Notes: generated from the sequence alone by a model not told the origin. A stretch of 64,000 nt of DNA from CBDFNC01 sp965249895 (GCA_965249895.1 CBDFNC010000004.1:186001-250000), one strand, 5' to 3'. Shown: positions 43,900 through 56,000, numbered from the stretch's first letter. Translations and numbers: made by a program.

Positions 43900-46800
43900 T
43901 TATCGATATAACGAATTTATATTCAGTTTTAGTTCCTCCAGACACAAAGCCGATATTTCCTCTATCGTAGAGCTCAAAAACACCTTGTCACTATACTCCC
44001 AATCAAAGGTTAACCTGCCGCTGCTATAATAAACCTCACAAGCAATAAGGTGTATTTTTTCACGCGACTCTGCTTTCATCACCTGAGAGCCAGTGAACCT
44101 TATGAGTTTATGCTCCACCGAGTTGCTGGCACTTGAGGCAGGAGGCCTATAATTAATGCCGATTAGTGGCTCGGGTATCGATTTTAGATACTGACTTTTC
44201 TCCATGTTTTCAGAATGAAATTTAATAGCATTGAAACCAGCACCATACTTGAGAAATTCATCGTATTGCTTTTTCACTGAAAGAATATAATCAACCCGAC
44301 CAAGGCTATCATTTACATCAAAAAAGGCCGGGAAATAATTATTCACGAAACCAAACAGACCAAATAGTTCGATATTATCGCAGAAAGAATCTCTTCCATT
44401 GCCAACTAGTTCGATGGAGACTCTGCTATCCTTTTTCCACCTTGCTATCGCTTTTATAAATGAAGCCATTATCACGTCGACAATTTCTAATCCCTCGTGA
44501 CTGCTTTTAATATTCGTTAATAACGCTGATTCTTCATAAGACAGGTTACTCATCACATGGCAAATAGACGCCATATTGTTGTCTTTACTTTTATATGAAA
44601 AATCCGTGGGTATCCCTGGGAAGCTTGTTATCTCTTTATCCAACCAAAATTTGAAGCATTCGAAAGACTCTATAGCGTTAGCCCAACGCCAAGAATCCTG
44701 TGCCCACTCGTCAATACTCGCCCCCATAGAAATAACATCGTGGGTAGTTTGGTTTTTACAGGCTGAAATGATTTCATCGAAGTCGGTTAGTACAATATTA
44801 AGTGCATAGAGGTCAGCTAACAGATGATGTAATACAATAAACAAGCGATCATCTTGCTTATTCCCCATAACAACACGCACAACTTTAAAAAGAGATTTAG
44901 AAAAATCGATACTATGGTTATACCGTTCGACTAGCTCGTCAAAAGCAGTCTGTTTCTTGTCCAAGTGAATTCTGGTGAGATCTTCCTTAAATAAAACCTC
45001 AGACATATCAAGCGGCGCAATAAACTCCCGCCATTGTCCATGGTCATATTCCAGCCTGATTTTTAGTCCTTGGTGTATCTCCGATATTTCCCCGATGGTT
45101 TTTTCGATTAAACTATCGTTGTTTTCGTCAAATGGAAGGTCAAAAATCCAGGAAGATCCCCAGGCATGCAGATCCAAGGTTCGCTTAAAATACCAATGCC
45201 GGTTAGCCGGTAATGGGTAATCAATTCGTGCCGGGCTTGCCGTTATAGTCGGACCATGTTCAGTTTCCCCGGCAGAGATCACTTGTAATAAAGCAGACTC
45301 AAACGCCGCGTTAAATTTAGCAGACAGTGCCACTGGCAACTTAGCGCGTATGACGAAGCCCAATTGCCCCTTTTGTACCGCACCATTAATATTGAGTAAC
45401 AATGAGTCCGTATTCTCACTCGCCACTTGTTGACCGCCATTTTCTGCGGCGAATTGCCAATCTTGATTACCCCTGCCGCTGTCTTTAGTATCCAGCTGTC
45501 CGAGGTAGTTAAACTGAATGGGAGGAAGGGATTGCGGAACCAATAGACCCTTCTGAACCAGGCCGCCGAAGCCTATTCCCTTATTCGGAATAATACTGAG
45601 TCTCGTCTTGGTTTGATAGATAGTGTCATGGATCTGTTCAGACGCCTCCAGTTGAACCGGGTACATGGTCGTAAACCAGCCCAAGGTACGAGAAATATCT
45701 AGCGTCTCAGAAATAAACTCCCTACCGTGGCCTTCGAGGGTGATGTGATTGATATTTTGATCAAACGTGACGGACAAAGCCTGACTCAATGCAGCTAACA
45801 ATAAATCGTTGATCTGTACGTCAAAGACCTGACACGTCTTATGCAGTAGTTGACGAGTATTCTCAAGGGACAACTGCACCTTAGCAACATTGAGGGTAGC
45901 AGGCGCAGGAAGCGGAGTTCTGCTATCCAGGGTTGACTGCCAATACTCCAGCTCATGCTGATGGGAATCAGCATATTCCCTTATCGCCGCAGTCCACTGA
46001 CGATAACTACTTCCCTTAGTCGGCAACATTTCACCGTTCAAAATAGTCCGTATGTCTTGCGCGACAATGCGCCAAGAGACGACATCAATAATTAAATGAT
46101 GAAAGGCGAAAAAGAGACGGGTTTTACCTCCCGCATACCCAGTTAGGTAAACCACTTGCCACAGGGGACCACGAAAGACATCAAATTGGTTTTGCGACTC
46201 GGTTAGTTGCTGTTGCACCCATGATTCATCCCGGCCAGTAACATCTAACGTCAGAAGAGGTGCCAGACGGCACTCCCCCGCAGGGTGATAACGCTGTGAC
46301 ACACCTGATGTGGTCTGTTCGAAGGTACAACGTAGCATGTCATGCTGATCCGCCAGTGCCGCGACAGCCTTTTCAATGTCGTCCTCCCTGAACTTATCCG
46401 GCAGGCCTATCATAAATGCCTGATTCCAATGATGTGGATTAGGATAAGGCTGGGTAAAGAACCACTCCTGTGCAGGCAATAAATCAAACTGACCCGATAA
46501 CAAGCCTGATTCAGCTTGGACCAGGTCGTTAACTTGTGATCCTGACAAATAGCTGGCCAATTGAGCTACTGTAGGGGTATCGAAGATAGCTTTTGTTGGT
46601 ACGTTTAGCTTGGCTTTGCGCAGGCTAAACACCAGCTGAATACTTAAGATAGAGTCCCCGCCAATCCTGAAGAAGTTGTCGTGAACTCCCACCCGCTTCA
46701 GGCCCAACACCCCCTGCCAAATACCACAGAGGCTCTCCTCCAGCTTATTGCGGGGAGCCATATAATCCTCTTCCGATATCCGCTCCGGCGTCGGCAGCCC

Positions 46801-49800
46801 CGCCCTGTCCAGTTTGCCGTTTATCGTCAGCGGCAATTCCGCCAACGCCGTGTAACTCGCTGGTTGCATATAGTCCGGCAACTCGCCCGCCAATGCCGCC
46901 CTCAATACCTCCTCGTCGTAGACCTGCCCGTGTGCCGCCACGATATAAGCCGCCAGAAAGGGACGCGTCTGCCGCTCCCGCACCACCACCACCGCCTGAT
47001 GCACCGGCGGCAACCGCGTCAACGCATGCTCTATTTCCCCTAACTCAATGCGATAACCGCGGAATTTTACCTGGCCATCATTACGTCCCAAAAAGGCCAG
47101 GTTACCATCCGGTAGCCAGCGCACCAGGTCGCCAGTTTTATACAGTCGCCTGTGCCCAACCCTCGCGCTAAATGGATTGGCAATAAATCGGGCCTCGGTC
47201 AATTCAGGCTGACCCAGGTATCCTCGGGTAACCCCCAAGCCGCCTATATACAACTCTCCCACACAACCCACAGGTACCGGCGATAGCCCAGCATCCAGCA
47301 CATAACAGGTTTCATTATGCGCCGGGGTGCCGATGGGAATGACATCCCATGCCTGGGTTGGCTTGTCCAGCAACACCGAGGTGCTAACGATGGACGTCTC
47401 CGTCGGTCCATAGCCGTTAACCACCGTCACCCCTTGCGCCAGCAGTCCTTGTACGTCACGGGTGAGTATCTTATCCACCCCGGTTAATACCCGCCGCAGT
47501 GCACACTCCTGTTCGCCCACAAACTCTGCCAGCGCCTTAATATAAAACGGCGGCACATAACAACTTTCGATGTTATGCACCTTAAGATACGCAAAGTACC
47601 CTGTTTGATCGGCCCTCAACTCGTCCGAGATAAGATGCAGGGTACGCCCAAACAGCAGCGCCGAAAAGATTTCATACACCGAAACATCAAACACATAGTT
47701 CGTCCAGCAGCTTGCTGTCTTGCTGTCGTGCTGAAAGTCCGCCGAGTGCAAGAGTTGCACTACATTACCCGACTCCACCATCACCCCTTTGGGTTTGCCC
47801 GTGGTCCCCGAGGTGTATATCACATAGGCTAAATCGCCCCTGTCACTCGCCAGCGCCGGGTTTTCTGTTGCTGCGGCCACTGTCCGGTCAACCCGTATCA
47901 GCTCGGGCTGCTGTGCCTCCTCACCCAGCCAGCCCGTCAACCTGGCGGCGTATCGCACCTCGGTCAGCACCAGCGGTGCCGCCATGTCCTCGAGCATGAA
48001 TTGCGTCCGCTCTTGCGGATAATCCGGCGCGATGGACACATAAGCGCCGCCGGCTTTCAGCACCGCCAACAAACTCACCACCATCTCCACTCCCCGGTCC
48101 AGGTACAAGGCCACCAGGGTTTCTCTTGGCATGGCCACTCCCTGCAACCGCTGATAGCGTGACCGTATTTCATGGGCCAACGCATTCGCCCGAGCATTTA
48201 ATTCGTCGTAACTCAGCCGCTCTCCTTCATACACCAAGGCGAGCGCCTCCGGTGTGCGCCGCACCTGGACTTCAAACAATTGATGCAAGCTCTCGTTTCC
48301 AGCACTGGCCTCCGGCCCCTGGCTCCAGCTAGCCAAACGCGTCCGGTCTGCCGCGGTTAAATCCGTAAGTTTTGCCCCGCCCCGACATACCGTCTGAGTC
48401 TGAGTCACCAGGTAATCCCTTAACTGGGCAAACGCGTCATCGCTCACCGCCCCCTGGTGTGCATGCAATGACAAGCGCAACCTGTCCTGATGGCGCATCA
48501 CGTTCAGGGTCAACGGAATTTCGTTTTTGTCATACCCTTTACCGCTTTCCAACAACGGCGACCCCTGTTCTTCCCCCTGGCTCACCTGGTCGTAGACGTG
48601 GAAGTGAATGTAGTTAAACGAGCAATCAAACAGCTGCCCTGTACCTGTTTGCCCCGACTTGATGGCCGAATACGGCATCGCCTTCCACGCCATCACCTTG
48701 TCTTTCTCCGCCGCAAAATGGCGCAACCAGGCCCGTACATCATCCACCTGGTCCGGCTGCGACGGCCGGAACGGCAAGGTGTTTAAGAACACCCCCAACA
48801 GCGCATCGCCCCCGCTTTTTTCCAGCCGGTTATTCACCACCAGACCCAGGGTGATATCCCGCGTGTTGTGCAGCAGGCACAACACCCTGTGGTAGATGGC
48901 CAGAAACACGGTGTCCACCGAAATGTTGAGTCCTTTGGCCAGGGTCAGCACCGCCTCGGACTCCGCTGCCGTCAACTCATAATCAAGGTGCGCCATGGCC
49001 GACGCATTGGACCGTACCGATGTCACCATGGGGTAACCCGGTGCCTCATAATCCGCTAGGTAATCGGACCAGAAGCCGCGACTGGCCGCCTCCTTCATCG
49101 CCGCCCGCTCATTACCCACATATTCACCAAAATGCGGTAACGCCGCGGCACCCGCTACGTGCGGGTCGTCATATAAGGACAACAGCTCACTCACCAGGCT
49201 GGCCACACTCCAGCCATCCAGAATAGCGTGGTGTACCGACAGGATCAGTTGGAAAGAAGACGCCGTCTCTGTGCTGACATAAAACCGGAACAGACCCGCC
49301 TGGTCAAAGGCAAACGGCCTGGCATGCTCACGCCGGAGTACATCTGGCCAGTCAGACGAAGTCATCTCGGTGAGATTGACTCTCTGTGTCGCCATCACTA
49401 CCGCCAGATACCCCACCTCATCGTCTTCCACAAACGCCGTTCTCAGGGTCTCATGCCGCGCCACCAAACGGTTAAGCTGACAGCTTAACCTGTCCATATC
49501 CAGCCCCCGGTTTACCTGGTAGCTAAAGACATCGTGATACACCCCCCTGTCCCGGGTGGACTCCAGCAACATCCCCATTTGTAGCTGGGTAGCCGGATAG
49601 GCATCCCATAGCGGCTCAGGGTACAGGGTTTCCAGTCGCTCCCGCTGCGCCGCCGTAAGATGGCAAAATGCCTGGTAATCCACATCTGCCTCGGCGGGTT
49701 TAAGCGCGCTCCCCAGCTGCGCAATGCTGGGGTGAGTAAACAGCTGGCGCACCGACATGGCCAGTCCCGCCGCCTGAACCTGCCCCACCACCCGGATGGC

Positions 49801-52800
49801 GAGAATGGAATCGCCCCCGATATGGAAAAAATTATCCCGTACACCCACTCGCTCAAGCCCTAAGATCTCCTGCCAGATAACACACAGGGTCTGCTCCAGC
49901 TCACTGCTCGGCGCGACGTATCCCTCATCGCTGGCAAAGTGCGGCGCCGGTAGCGCCTGGCGGTCCAACTTGCCATTCAAGGTCAGCGGTATGGCCGCCA
50001 GCAGGTTAATGCTGGCCGGTACCATGTACTCCGGCAGCTTGGCCGTCGCACCGTCTCGCACTTGCGCCACCGTCATCGCCGCGTCCGCGACCAGGTAAGC
50101 GGACAGTATCGACTGCCCCTGATGTAACCTGTCAATCACCACTGCTTGCCGTATGCCGGGCTGGTCCGTCAGCGCCTGCTCTATTTCCCCCAGCTCAATG
50201 CGGTAACCGCGGATTTTCACCTGGTCGTCATTACGTCCCAGGTATTCCAGCTGCCCGTCCGGCAACCAACGCACCAGATCCCCGGACTTATACAAACGGT
50301 CGTGACCGCAAGCCTGCGCCGCGACATTGGCAAACGGGTTGGCAATAAAGCGCTCGGCGCTCAGCTCGGGGCGGTTCAGATAACCCCGGGCTAACCCGGC
50401 GCCGCCGATGTACAGCTCGCCGGGCGCACCAACAGGCACCAGGCGCTGCTGATCATTAAGCACATAGGCACGCATGTCTGCCAGCGGGCGGCCGATACTG
50501 GTTACCGTATCCGCTGACGACAGGGGTTGATAAGTGACGTGCACTGTGGTTTCGGTGATGCCGTACATATTCACCAGCCGCGGCTGCGTATCACCGAACT
50601 GCCGCCACCAGGGTTGCAGCTGGTTGATATTCAACTTATCCCCGCCAAAAATCACATAACGCAGTGTGGGCAGTGCCAGCTCATCCCGTATCACCGCCTC
50701 GGCAAAGGCATAAAATGCGGCGGGGGTCTGGTTTAATACCGTCACCCCCTGCGCGCCGCACAAGCGGGCAAAGCCGGGGATGTCCCGAACGTTTTCAGCT
50801 GTGGGGATCACCAGGCGGCCGCCGTAAAGCAACGCCCCCCATAATTCCCAGACACTGAAGTCAAAGGTGTAGGCGTGGTATAACACCCAGGTGTCGTCTG
50901 CGCTGAACTGATAATCGGCCTGGATTGTCGTAAACAGCCGCGACACATTCTGATGGGGCTGCAATACGCCTTTGGGTTTACCTGTGGTACCCGAGGTGTA
51001 AATAACGTATGCCAGATCCGCGGCGCTGCTCAGCACCGGCAAGTTGTGGATCTGCTCGGTGCCTGTTTCCGGCCCATCCACCGCCAACAGCTCGGGCTGG
51101 ATCCAGCTCTTGCCAAGCCAGCCATCCAGGGTTGCCATATGGTGTTGCTGGGTCAGCAACAAATCTAACTGCGCATCTTCCAGCACAAACAAGGCCCGAT
51201 CCTGCGGGTGATCCGGCGCCACCGGCACATACGCGCCCCCGGCTTTTAATACCGCCAGGATGCCGATCACCATCTCCGGGCTGCGATCCAGATACAGGCC
51301 GACCAGGGTATCCGCCGCCATCGGCATGCCACAGCGCTGTTGGTAGGCCACCCGGATACGGTAAGCTAACTGGTTTGCCTTTTTATTCAATTCACCATAA
51401 CTCAGGTCTTGCCCGCCATAACACAAGGCGATACGCTCTGGCGCTTGTTCAGCTTGCGCTTCAAACTGACTGTGTAGGGTCTCCCCCGGCTCCGGCGCAT
51501 CACGCTCCGGCTGCCAGTCGTGCAGCAAGGTATGCCTGTCCTGCGCTGACACCAGTTCGATATTACCGAGAGCTTGACTTGATGAGGCCACAAAACCCGT
51601 CAGGACCCGCTGAAAAATGGCCGCCATGCGCGCAACGGAGGCGGGCTCAAACAGGCTGGTTGCATAGGTAAAGGTGCCGCTAATATGAGAAGGACCGTCA
51701 TTGAGCGACAGGCTGATATCAAACTTGGCCGGGTGATACAAAGGCGCCTTGTCTGCCAGCTCGGCCGCAGCAAACGGTAATCCGGCGTGTTCCTGCCCGC
51801 CAAAGCCCTGCATGGTGAACATCACCTGGAACAGCGGATGACGGGACAATTCCCGGGGCACATCCAGGGCATCCACCAGTTTTTCAAAGGGCAGCGCCTG
51901 ATGGGCTTTAGCCGACATCAGGGTCTGCTGAACCAGGGCCAGCAACTCGGCCACCGTCAGCGTCGGCGCTACCTCGGTGCGCAGCGCCAGGGCATTGACG
52001 AAAAAGCCGATAAGCGACTGGGTTTGCTCCTGGTCGCGGTTCTCCGAGGGGGTACCGATAACAATATCCGTTTGCCCGGACAAACTGGCCAGGGTGACAT
52101 AAAAACCGCTGAGCAATACCGTATATAAGGTGGTTTCCTGTTCCCGGGCCAGGGTCCGTAACTGCCGGGACAGGCCGGGCTCCACCTCAAAAGCATGATA
52201 CTGGCCGGTGTAATCGAACTGAGCGGGACGCGGTTTATCGGTTGGTAAAGCCAGATTCTCATACTCCGACAGGGTCTCCTGCCAGTGCTTGAGCTCCCTC
52301 GCCAGGACGTCACCATGTAAGTACTGGCGCTGCCATTGGGCGTAATCGGCGTAACTGACCGCTAATTCTGGTAAATTCACCGACTGTCCGGCACAAAACG
52401 CCTGATACGCGGCGCTGAGCTCGCGCATAAAGATATCGATGGACCAGCCATCGAAGGCGATATGGTGCCACAACAGCAGCAGATACTCCCGCCCCTTAAC
52501 GGTATAACGGTTCAGGCGGATGGCGGGCTCCGCGGTTAAATCAAACGGCCGGGATATCTCCTGCTTCACTATCTCGGCGAGCAGCGATTCACCCGCCACC
52601 TCGTGGCTTTGCCAAGCTACCGAAGAGGTCAATACCTGCTGGTAATCTTGCCCTTGCTCATCGGTGCCATAGACAGACTTCAGCACAGGATGGCGCTCAA
52701 TCACATAACTCAGGGCGTCGGCCAGGGCATCCAGTTGCACGGCATCGGTGAGACGGACAAGATGAGGAATATGATACGCTCTACTGCCCTGCTCGAAGCG

Positions 52801-53049
52801 CTCTATAAACAGCAGCCGCTCCTGGGCAAAGGACAAAGGGTAGCGTTGCAGGGGCGCCAACTGGAAAAAGTCAGCCTGGCTAAACACGTTCAGTTCGGTC
52901 AGGTAATCCAGCAGCTGCGCCTTGTGTTGCTTCAACTGGTCGATTAACGCGTTTTCCGGCGCCGTGTCGCCATACCCCAACTTTATTTCACCACCGTCAA
53001 CCCAAACCGACAGTTGCTGACGTTTAAGTTCTGTGAGCACAGAAAGCAT
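43900..53049 (-). CDS. NRPS, third protein: C-A(Thr)-T-C-A-T-E-C*
   Basis: A 3049-residue synthetase. A TubC-type docking domain (1-50) precedes C1 (about 65-500, HHIAFDGWS at 195). A1 (about 530-1030) has the pocket code DFWNIGMVHK, which is that of threonine. T1 is IGGDSI (about 1070). C2 (about 1130-1560, HHAILDGWS) and A2 (about 1590-2080, code DVYYLGGIVK, not assigned) follow, then T2 (IGGDSI) and an epimerase (about 2175-2600; HHLIIDVVSW, EGHGRE, GWFTTMYP). The last 430 residues form another condensation/epimerase-fold domain with HHLLADLYAL and no thioesterase. The last module should yield a D-residue. It starts 4 bp after the second NRPS and is therefore coupled to it. Confidence 0.93.
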   Translation of the reverse strand: MLSVLTELKRQQLSVWVDGGEIKLGYGDTAPENALIDQLKQHKAQLLDYLTELNVFSQADFFQLAPLQRYPLSFAQERLLFIERFEQGSRAYHIPHLVRLTDAVQLDALADALSYVIERHPVLKSVYGTDEQGQDYQQVLTSSVAWQSHEVAGESLLAEIVKQEISRPFDLTAEPAIRLNRYTVKGREYLLLLWHHIAFDGWSIDIFMRELSAAYQAFCAGQSVNLPELAVSYADYAQWQRQYLHGDVLARELKHWQETLSEYENLALPTDKPRPAQFDYTGQYHAFEVEPGLSRQLRTLAREQETTLYTVLLSGFYVTLASLSGQTDIVIGTPSENRDQEQTQSLIGFFVNALALRTEVAPTLTVAELLALVQQTLMSAKAHQALPFEKLVDALDVPRELSRHPLFQVMFTMQGFGGQEHAGLPFAAAELADKAPLYHPAKFDISLSLNDGPSHISGTFTYATSLFEPASVARMAAIFQRVLTGFVASSSQALGNIELVSAQDRHTLLHDWQPERDAPEPGETLHSQFEAQAEQAPERIALCYGGQDLSYGELNKKANQLAYRIRVAYQQRCGMPMAADTLVGLYLDRSPEMVIGILAVLKAGGAYVPVAPDHPQDRALFVLEDAQLDLLLTQQHHMATLDGWLGKSWIQPELLAVDGPETGTEQIHNLPVLSSAADLAYVIYTSGTTGKPKGVLQPHQNVSRLFTTIQADYQFSADDTWVLYHAYTFDFSVWELWGALLYGGRLVIPTAENVRDIPGFARLCGAQGVTVLNQTPAAFYAFAEAVIRDELALPTLRYVIFGGDKLNINQLQPWWRQFGDTQPRLVNMYGITETTVHVTYQPLSSADTVTSIGRPLADMRAYVLNDQQRLVPVGAPGELYIGGAGLARGYLNRPELSAERFIANPFANVAAQACGHDRLYKSGDLVRWLPDGQLEYLGRNDDQVKIRGYRIELGEIEQALTDQPGIRQAVVIDRLHQGQSILSAYLVADAAMTVAQVRDGATAKLPEYMVPASINLLAAIPLTLNGKLDRQALPAPHFASDEGYVAPSSELEQTLCVIWQEILGLERVGVRDNFFHIGGDSILAIRVVGQVQAAGLAMSVRQLFTHPSIAQLGSALKPAEADVDYQAFCHLTAAQRERLETLYPEPLWDAYPATQLQMGMLLESTRDRGVYHDVFSYQVNRGLDMDRLSCQLNRLVARHETLRTAFVEDDEVGYLAVVMATQRVNLTEMTSSDWPDVLRREHARPFAFDQAGLFRFYVSTETASSFQLILSVHHAILDGWSVASLVSELLSLYDDPHVAGAAALPHFGEYVGNERAAMKEAASRGFWSDYLADYEAPGYPMVTSVRSNASAMAHLDYELTAAESEAVLTLAKGLNISVDTVFLAIYHRVLCLLHNTRDITLGLVVNNRLEKSGGDALLGVFLNTLPFRPSQPDQVDDVRAWLRHFAAEKDKVMAWKAMPYSAIKSGQTGTGQLFDCSFNYIHFHVYDQVSQGEEQGSPLLESGKGYDKNEIPLTLNVMRHQDRLRLSLHAHQGAVSDDAFAQLRDYLVTQTQTVCRGGAKLTDLTAADRTRLASWSQGPEASAGNESLHQLFEVQVRRTPEALALVYEGERLSYDELNARANALAHEIRSRYQRLQGVAMPRETLVALYLDRGVEMVVSLLAVLKAGGAYVSIAPDYPQERTQFMLEDMAAPLVLTEVRYAARLTGWLGEEAQQPELIRVDRTVAAATENPALASDRGDLAYVIYTSGTTGKPKGVMVESGNVVQLLHSADFQHDSKTASCWTNYVFDVSVYEIFSALLFGRTLHLISDELRADQTGYFAYLKVHNIESCYVPPFYIKALAEFVGEQECALRRVLTGVDKILTRDVQGLLAQGVTVVNGYGPTETSIVSTSVLLDKPTQAWDVIPIGTPAHNETCYVLDAGLSPVPVGCVGELYIGGLGVTRGYLGQPELTEARFIANPFSARVGHRRLYKTGDLVRWLPDGNLAFLGRNDGQVKFRGYRIELGEIEHALTRLPPVHQAVVVVRERQTRPFLAAYIVAAHGQVYDEEVLRAALAGELPDYMQPASYTALAELPLTINGKLDRAGLPTPERISEEDYMAPRNKLEESLCGIWQGVLGLKRVGVHDNFFRIGGDSILSIQLVFSLRKAKLNVPTKAIFDTPTVAQLASYLSGSQVNDLVQAESGLLSGQFDLLPAQEWFFTQPYPNPHHWNQAFMIGLPDKFREDDIEKAVAALADQHDMLRCTFEQTTSGVSQRYHPAGECRLAPLLTLDVTGRDESWVQQQLTESQNQFDVFRGPLWQVVYLTGYAGGKTRLFFAFHHLIIDVVSWRIVAQDIRTILNGEMLPTKGSSYRQWTAAIREYADSHQHELEYWQSTLDSRTPLPAPATLNVAKVQLSLENTRQLLHKTCQVFDVQINDLLLAALSQALSVTFDQNINHITLEGHGREFISETLDISRTLGWFTTMYPVQLEASEQIHDTIYQTKTRLSIIPNKGIGFGGLVQKGLLVPQSLPPIQFNYLGQLDTKDSGRGNQDWQFAAENGGQQVASENTDSLLLNINGAVQKGQLGFVIRAKLPVALSAKFNAAFESALLQVISAGETEHGPTITASPARIDYPLPANRHWYFKRTLDLHAWGSSWIFDLPFDENNDSLIEKTIGEISEIHQGLKIRLEYDHGQWREFIAPLDMSEVLFKEDLTRIHLDKKQTAFDELVERYNHSIDFSKSLFKVVRVVMGNKQDDRLFIVLHHLLADLYALNIVLTDFDEIISACKNQTTHDVISMGASIDEWAQDSWRWANAIESFECFKFWLDKEITSFPGIPTDFSYKSKDNNMASICHVMSNLSYEESALLTNIKSSHEGLEIVDVIMASFIKAIARWKKDSRVSIELVGNGRDSFCDNIELFGLFGFVNNYFPAFFDVNDSLGRVDYILSVKKQYDEFLKYGAGFNAIKFHSENMEKSQYLKSIPEPLIGINYRPPASSASNSVEHKLIRFTGSQVMKAESREKIHLIACEVYYSSGRLTFDWEYSDKVFLSSTIEEISALCLEELKLNINSLYR

Positions 53050-53053
53050 AATA

Positions 53054-56000
53054 TTAAATCCCTATAACATTTTTTTGCGACGCATTTTGTTGTGCCGAAC
53101 TGGAGAGCTTTGGCACCGGTTTTGATGTCGTTTTTTCCAGCTCAACCGCTAGCGCAGCGATGACTTTGCTTTCAAACAGAGTAACTATAGAAATATCCAA
53201 GGCCAGGCGGCGCTTGCACAGGGCCAGTAATCGAACGGCGGTGATGGAGTCTCCACCGATACGAAAAAAGCTGTCATAGATACCAACTTGTTCCAGCCCT
53301 AATACTTCTTGCCAAACGTCACAGAGCGCCGTTTCCAGTTTATTTCTTGGCGCGACATAATTGCTTTCATGGTTAAATTGTGGGGGAGGTAATAAATTTC
53401 GGGCTAACTTGCCATTATTGGAAACGGGAATATGGTCGATGAGATTAAAACTGCCAGGCACCATATATTCGGGTAAGCAGGAGATAAGCTTTGCTCTCAC
53501 CTTGTCAATAGAAATAGAAGCGCCCGCTGCCGGGAGCAAGTACGCCGCCAGTGCTTTCGTATTGTTGTGTTCAACATCGATCACCGCGGCTTGCTGCACA
53601 TCCGCCATGGCCGCGAGCGCGCTCTCAACTTCACCTAACTCGATCCTGTGCCCTAAAATTTTTACCTGAGAGTCATTGCGCCCTAAAAACTCGAGTCCCC
53701 CATTAGAAAGCCAGCGCACCAAATCGCCTGTTTTATAGAGCCGCTTAGATTCATTTTCCGTTCCGCCTGATTGCCGGGCGAAGGGGTTATCAACGAAGTG
53801 CTGCTCCGTTAAGTCGGGCCTGTTGAGATAACCACGCGCAAGACCTGCGCCTCCTATATAGAGTTCACCCGGGGCACCGATGGGTACAAGCTTGCGGTCC
53901 GTATTCAAGACATAACAAGACTCGCCAACGAACGGCCGGCCTATTTCCCTTGCCCGCTGTGGCAACGTCTGGTTTGCTGTGCTCCAGATACAGGTCTCCG
54001 TAGGGCCGTATACTTGTTTCACCTCACCGAACTGGGACGCTAACTGCTCAAGCAAGTGTGTCGAGGCACTTTCACCGCCACAGAGTACCTGGATATGAGA
54101 ACTGTCTAAGGTTACCGTCTGCTCCGCCATAAAACGCCGCCAAAGAGACGGGGTCTGCTGTATAAGGGTGATTTCCTGATGATGTAGCGTCAGATCCCGG
54201 TGAACAACTTCTGCGTTTGACAGTATTAGTCTTCCACCTGTGACCAAGGCTAGCGCGTATTCCAAGCCAAAAATATCGAATGTATAATTGGTCAGGCTTA
54301 AGACAGATTGAGTTTGCCCGGGTAACCATTCTTTGAGCGTTTGTAAAAAATGGGTAAATGCCCTGTGCTCTATCATCACCCCCTTCGGATTTCCCGTGGT
54401 GCCCGATGTATAGATAACATAGGCCAGATCGAGTGAACTGCTTGTTGCCGTGAGGTTATCGGCGCTATAAACATGCCAGTCGGAAGGCTGGTCGACGGCG
54501 ACGACACAGGGTGCTGTTTCTAGTTCACCGACCCAGCTTTCCAACTGGTCCAGATAACCTTGCTCGGTCAATAATAGACTCACCCCGGTATCGGCTAAGA
54601 TATACTGAACTCTTTCTTTCGGGTAATTTGGGGCGATGGGAACATAGGCGCCACCGGCCTTCAACACCGCGAGAATACCCACTATCATTTCCACACTGCG
54701 ATCGAGGTACAGGGCTACCAGGGCGCCCTCGGCCATCGTCTTGCTTCGAGCAGACTGGTGAGTTGCTCGAATTCCTCGCGCCAGGCGATTCGCTCTTTGG
54801 TTTAATTCACAATAGGTAAGCACCTGCGAATCACACACAAAGGCGATACTATCTGGTGTCTTTTCAACCTGCTCCTCAAATAATTCATGTAACGTTTTAT
54901 GTTGAGGCTTAGCCGGACCTGCGCCGCTCCACTCGTGAAGCAAGGTGTGACGCTCCTGCATCGATACGAGATTGAGTTGATCCAGAGAGCCGCTGCTCTG
55001 TTGTACGAAACCAAGCAGCACACGTTGAAACAGCCCGCATATTCTTTCTATTGTTTCCACGGAAAATAAACTAACGGCGTAGTTCAATACCCCACTGATA
55101 CCCGTCCGGCCATCTAGCATAGATAGGTTAAGGTCAAATTTTGCCGGGCTATAGAGATCACTCTTCTCGAAGACTTCCACTCTAGAGATAGGTAACGCTC
55201 CAGATGCGGCAGCCCCCTCCTCCTGCATTCCAAACATCACCTGGAAGATAGGGTGACGCGATAACTCCCTGGGTATATCCAACGCATCGACCAACTTCTC
55301 AAAAGGCAACTCTTGATGTTTTTTTGAAGAGACAAGAGCCTGATGAACCTGGCGAATAAATTCGCTGATCCCCGTATTGGTATCAAGTCGCACCCTAAGT
55401 GGCAGCGAGTTAACGAAGAAACCAATTAAGGACTGGGTTTGCGCCTGGTGGCGATTGTCCGAGAGGGTGCCGACGACTATATCTGTTTGTCCCGAGAGGG
55501 AAGCCAGGGTCATATAGAGACCACTGAGTAAAACAGTATATAAGGTAGTATCATTCGCTTTGGCCAGCTGCCTCAGGTCCTGGGATAACTCGGTATCCAA
55601 GGCAAAACGATAATTACTGCCCAGATAATCGGGTTTTGCCGGACGGCCTTTATCTAATGGTAACGATAAGGTTTCAAAGCCGGATAAAGCCTGCCGCCAA
55701 TAACTCAGTTCATTTTCTAAGGTTTCACCCGCCAGGTGTTGCCTTTGCCAGACAGCATAGTCAGAGTAGCTGATATCCAACGTAGGTAGCTTGATCACAC
55801 AATCGGATACAGTTGCCTGGTATGCGGTTGATAACTCGTCCATGAATATATCGTAGGACCAACCATCAAACGCGATGTGATGGCAAAGTATCAACAAATA
55901 GTCACTACCCTCAAACTCATAAAAATGAAGCCGTATGCCTGCTTCTTCTTTTAAATCAAACGGACGGGTTATATCTATGCGTACTTTCGTCAGCAAGTCG

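Noticed and set aside
51009..51671. Long antisense frames within the NRPS genes (for example 220 codons)
   Set aside because: They lie opposite strongly conserved NRPS domains, are rich in Pro/Arg/His as expected for shadows of GC-rich codons, and have no ribosome sites or family resemblance.
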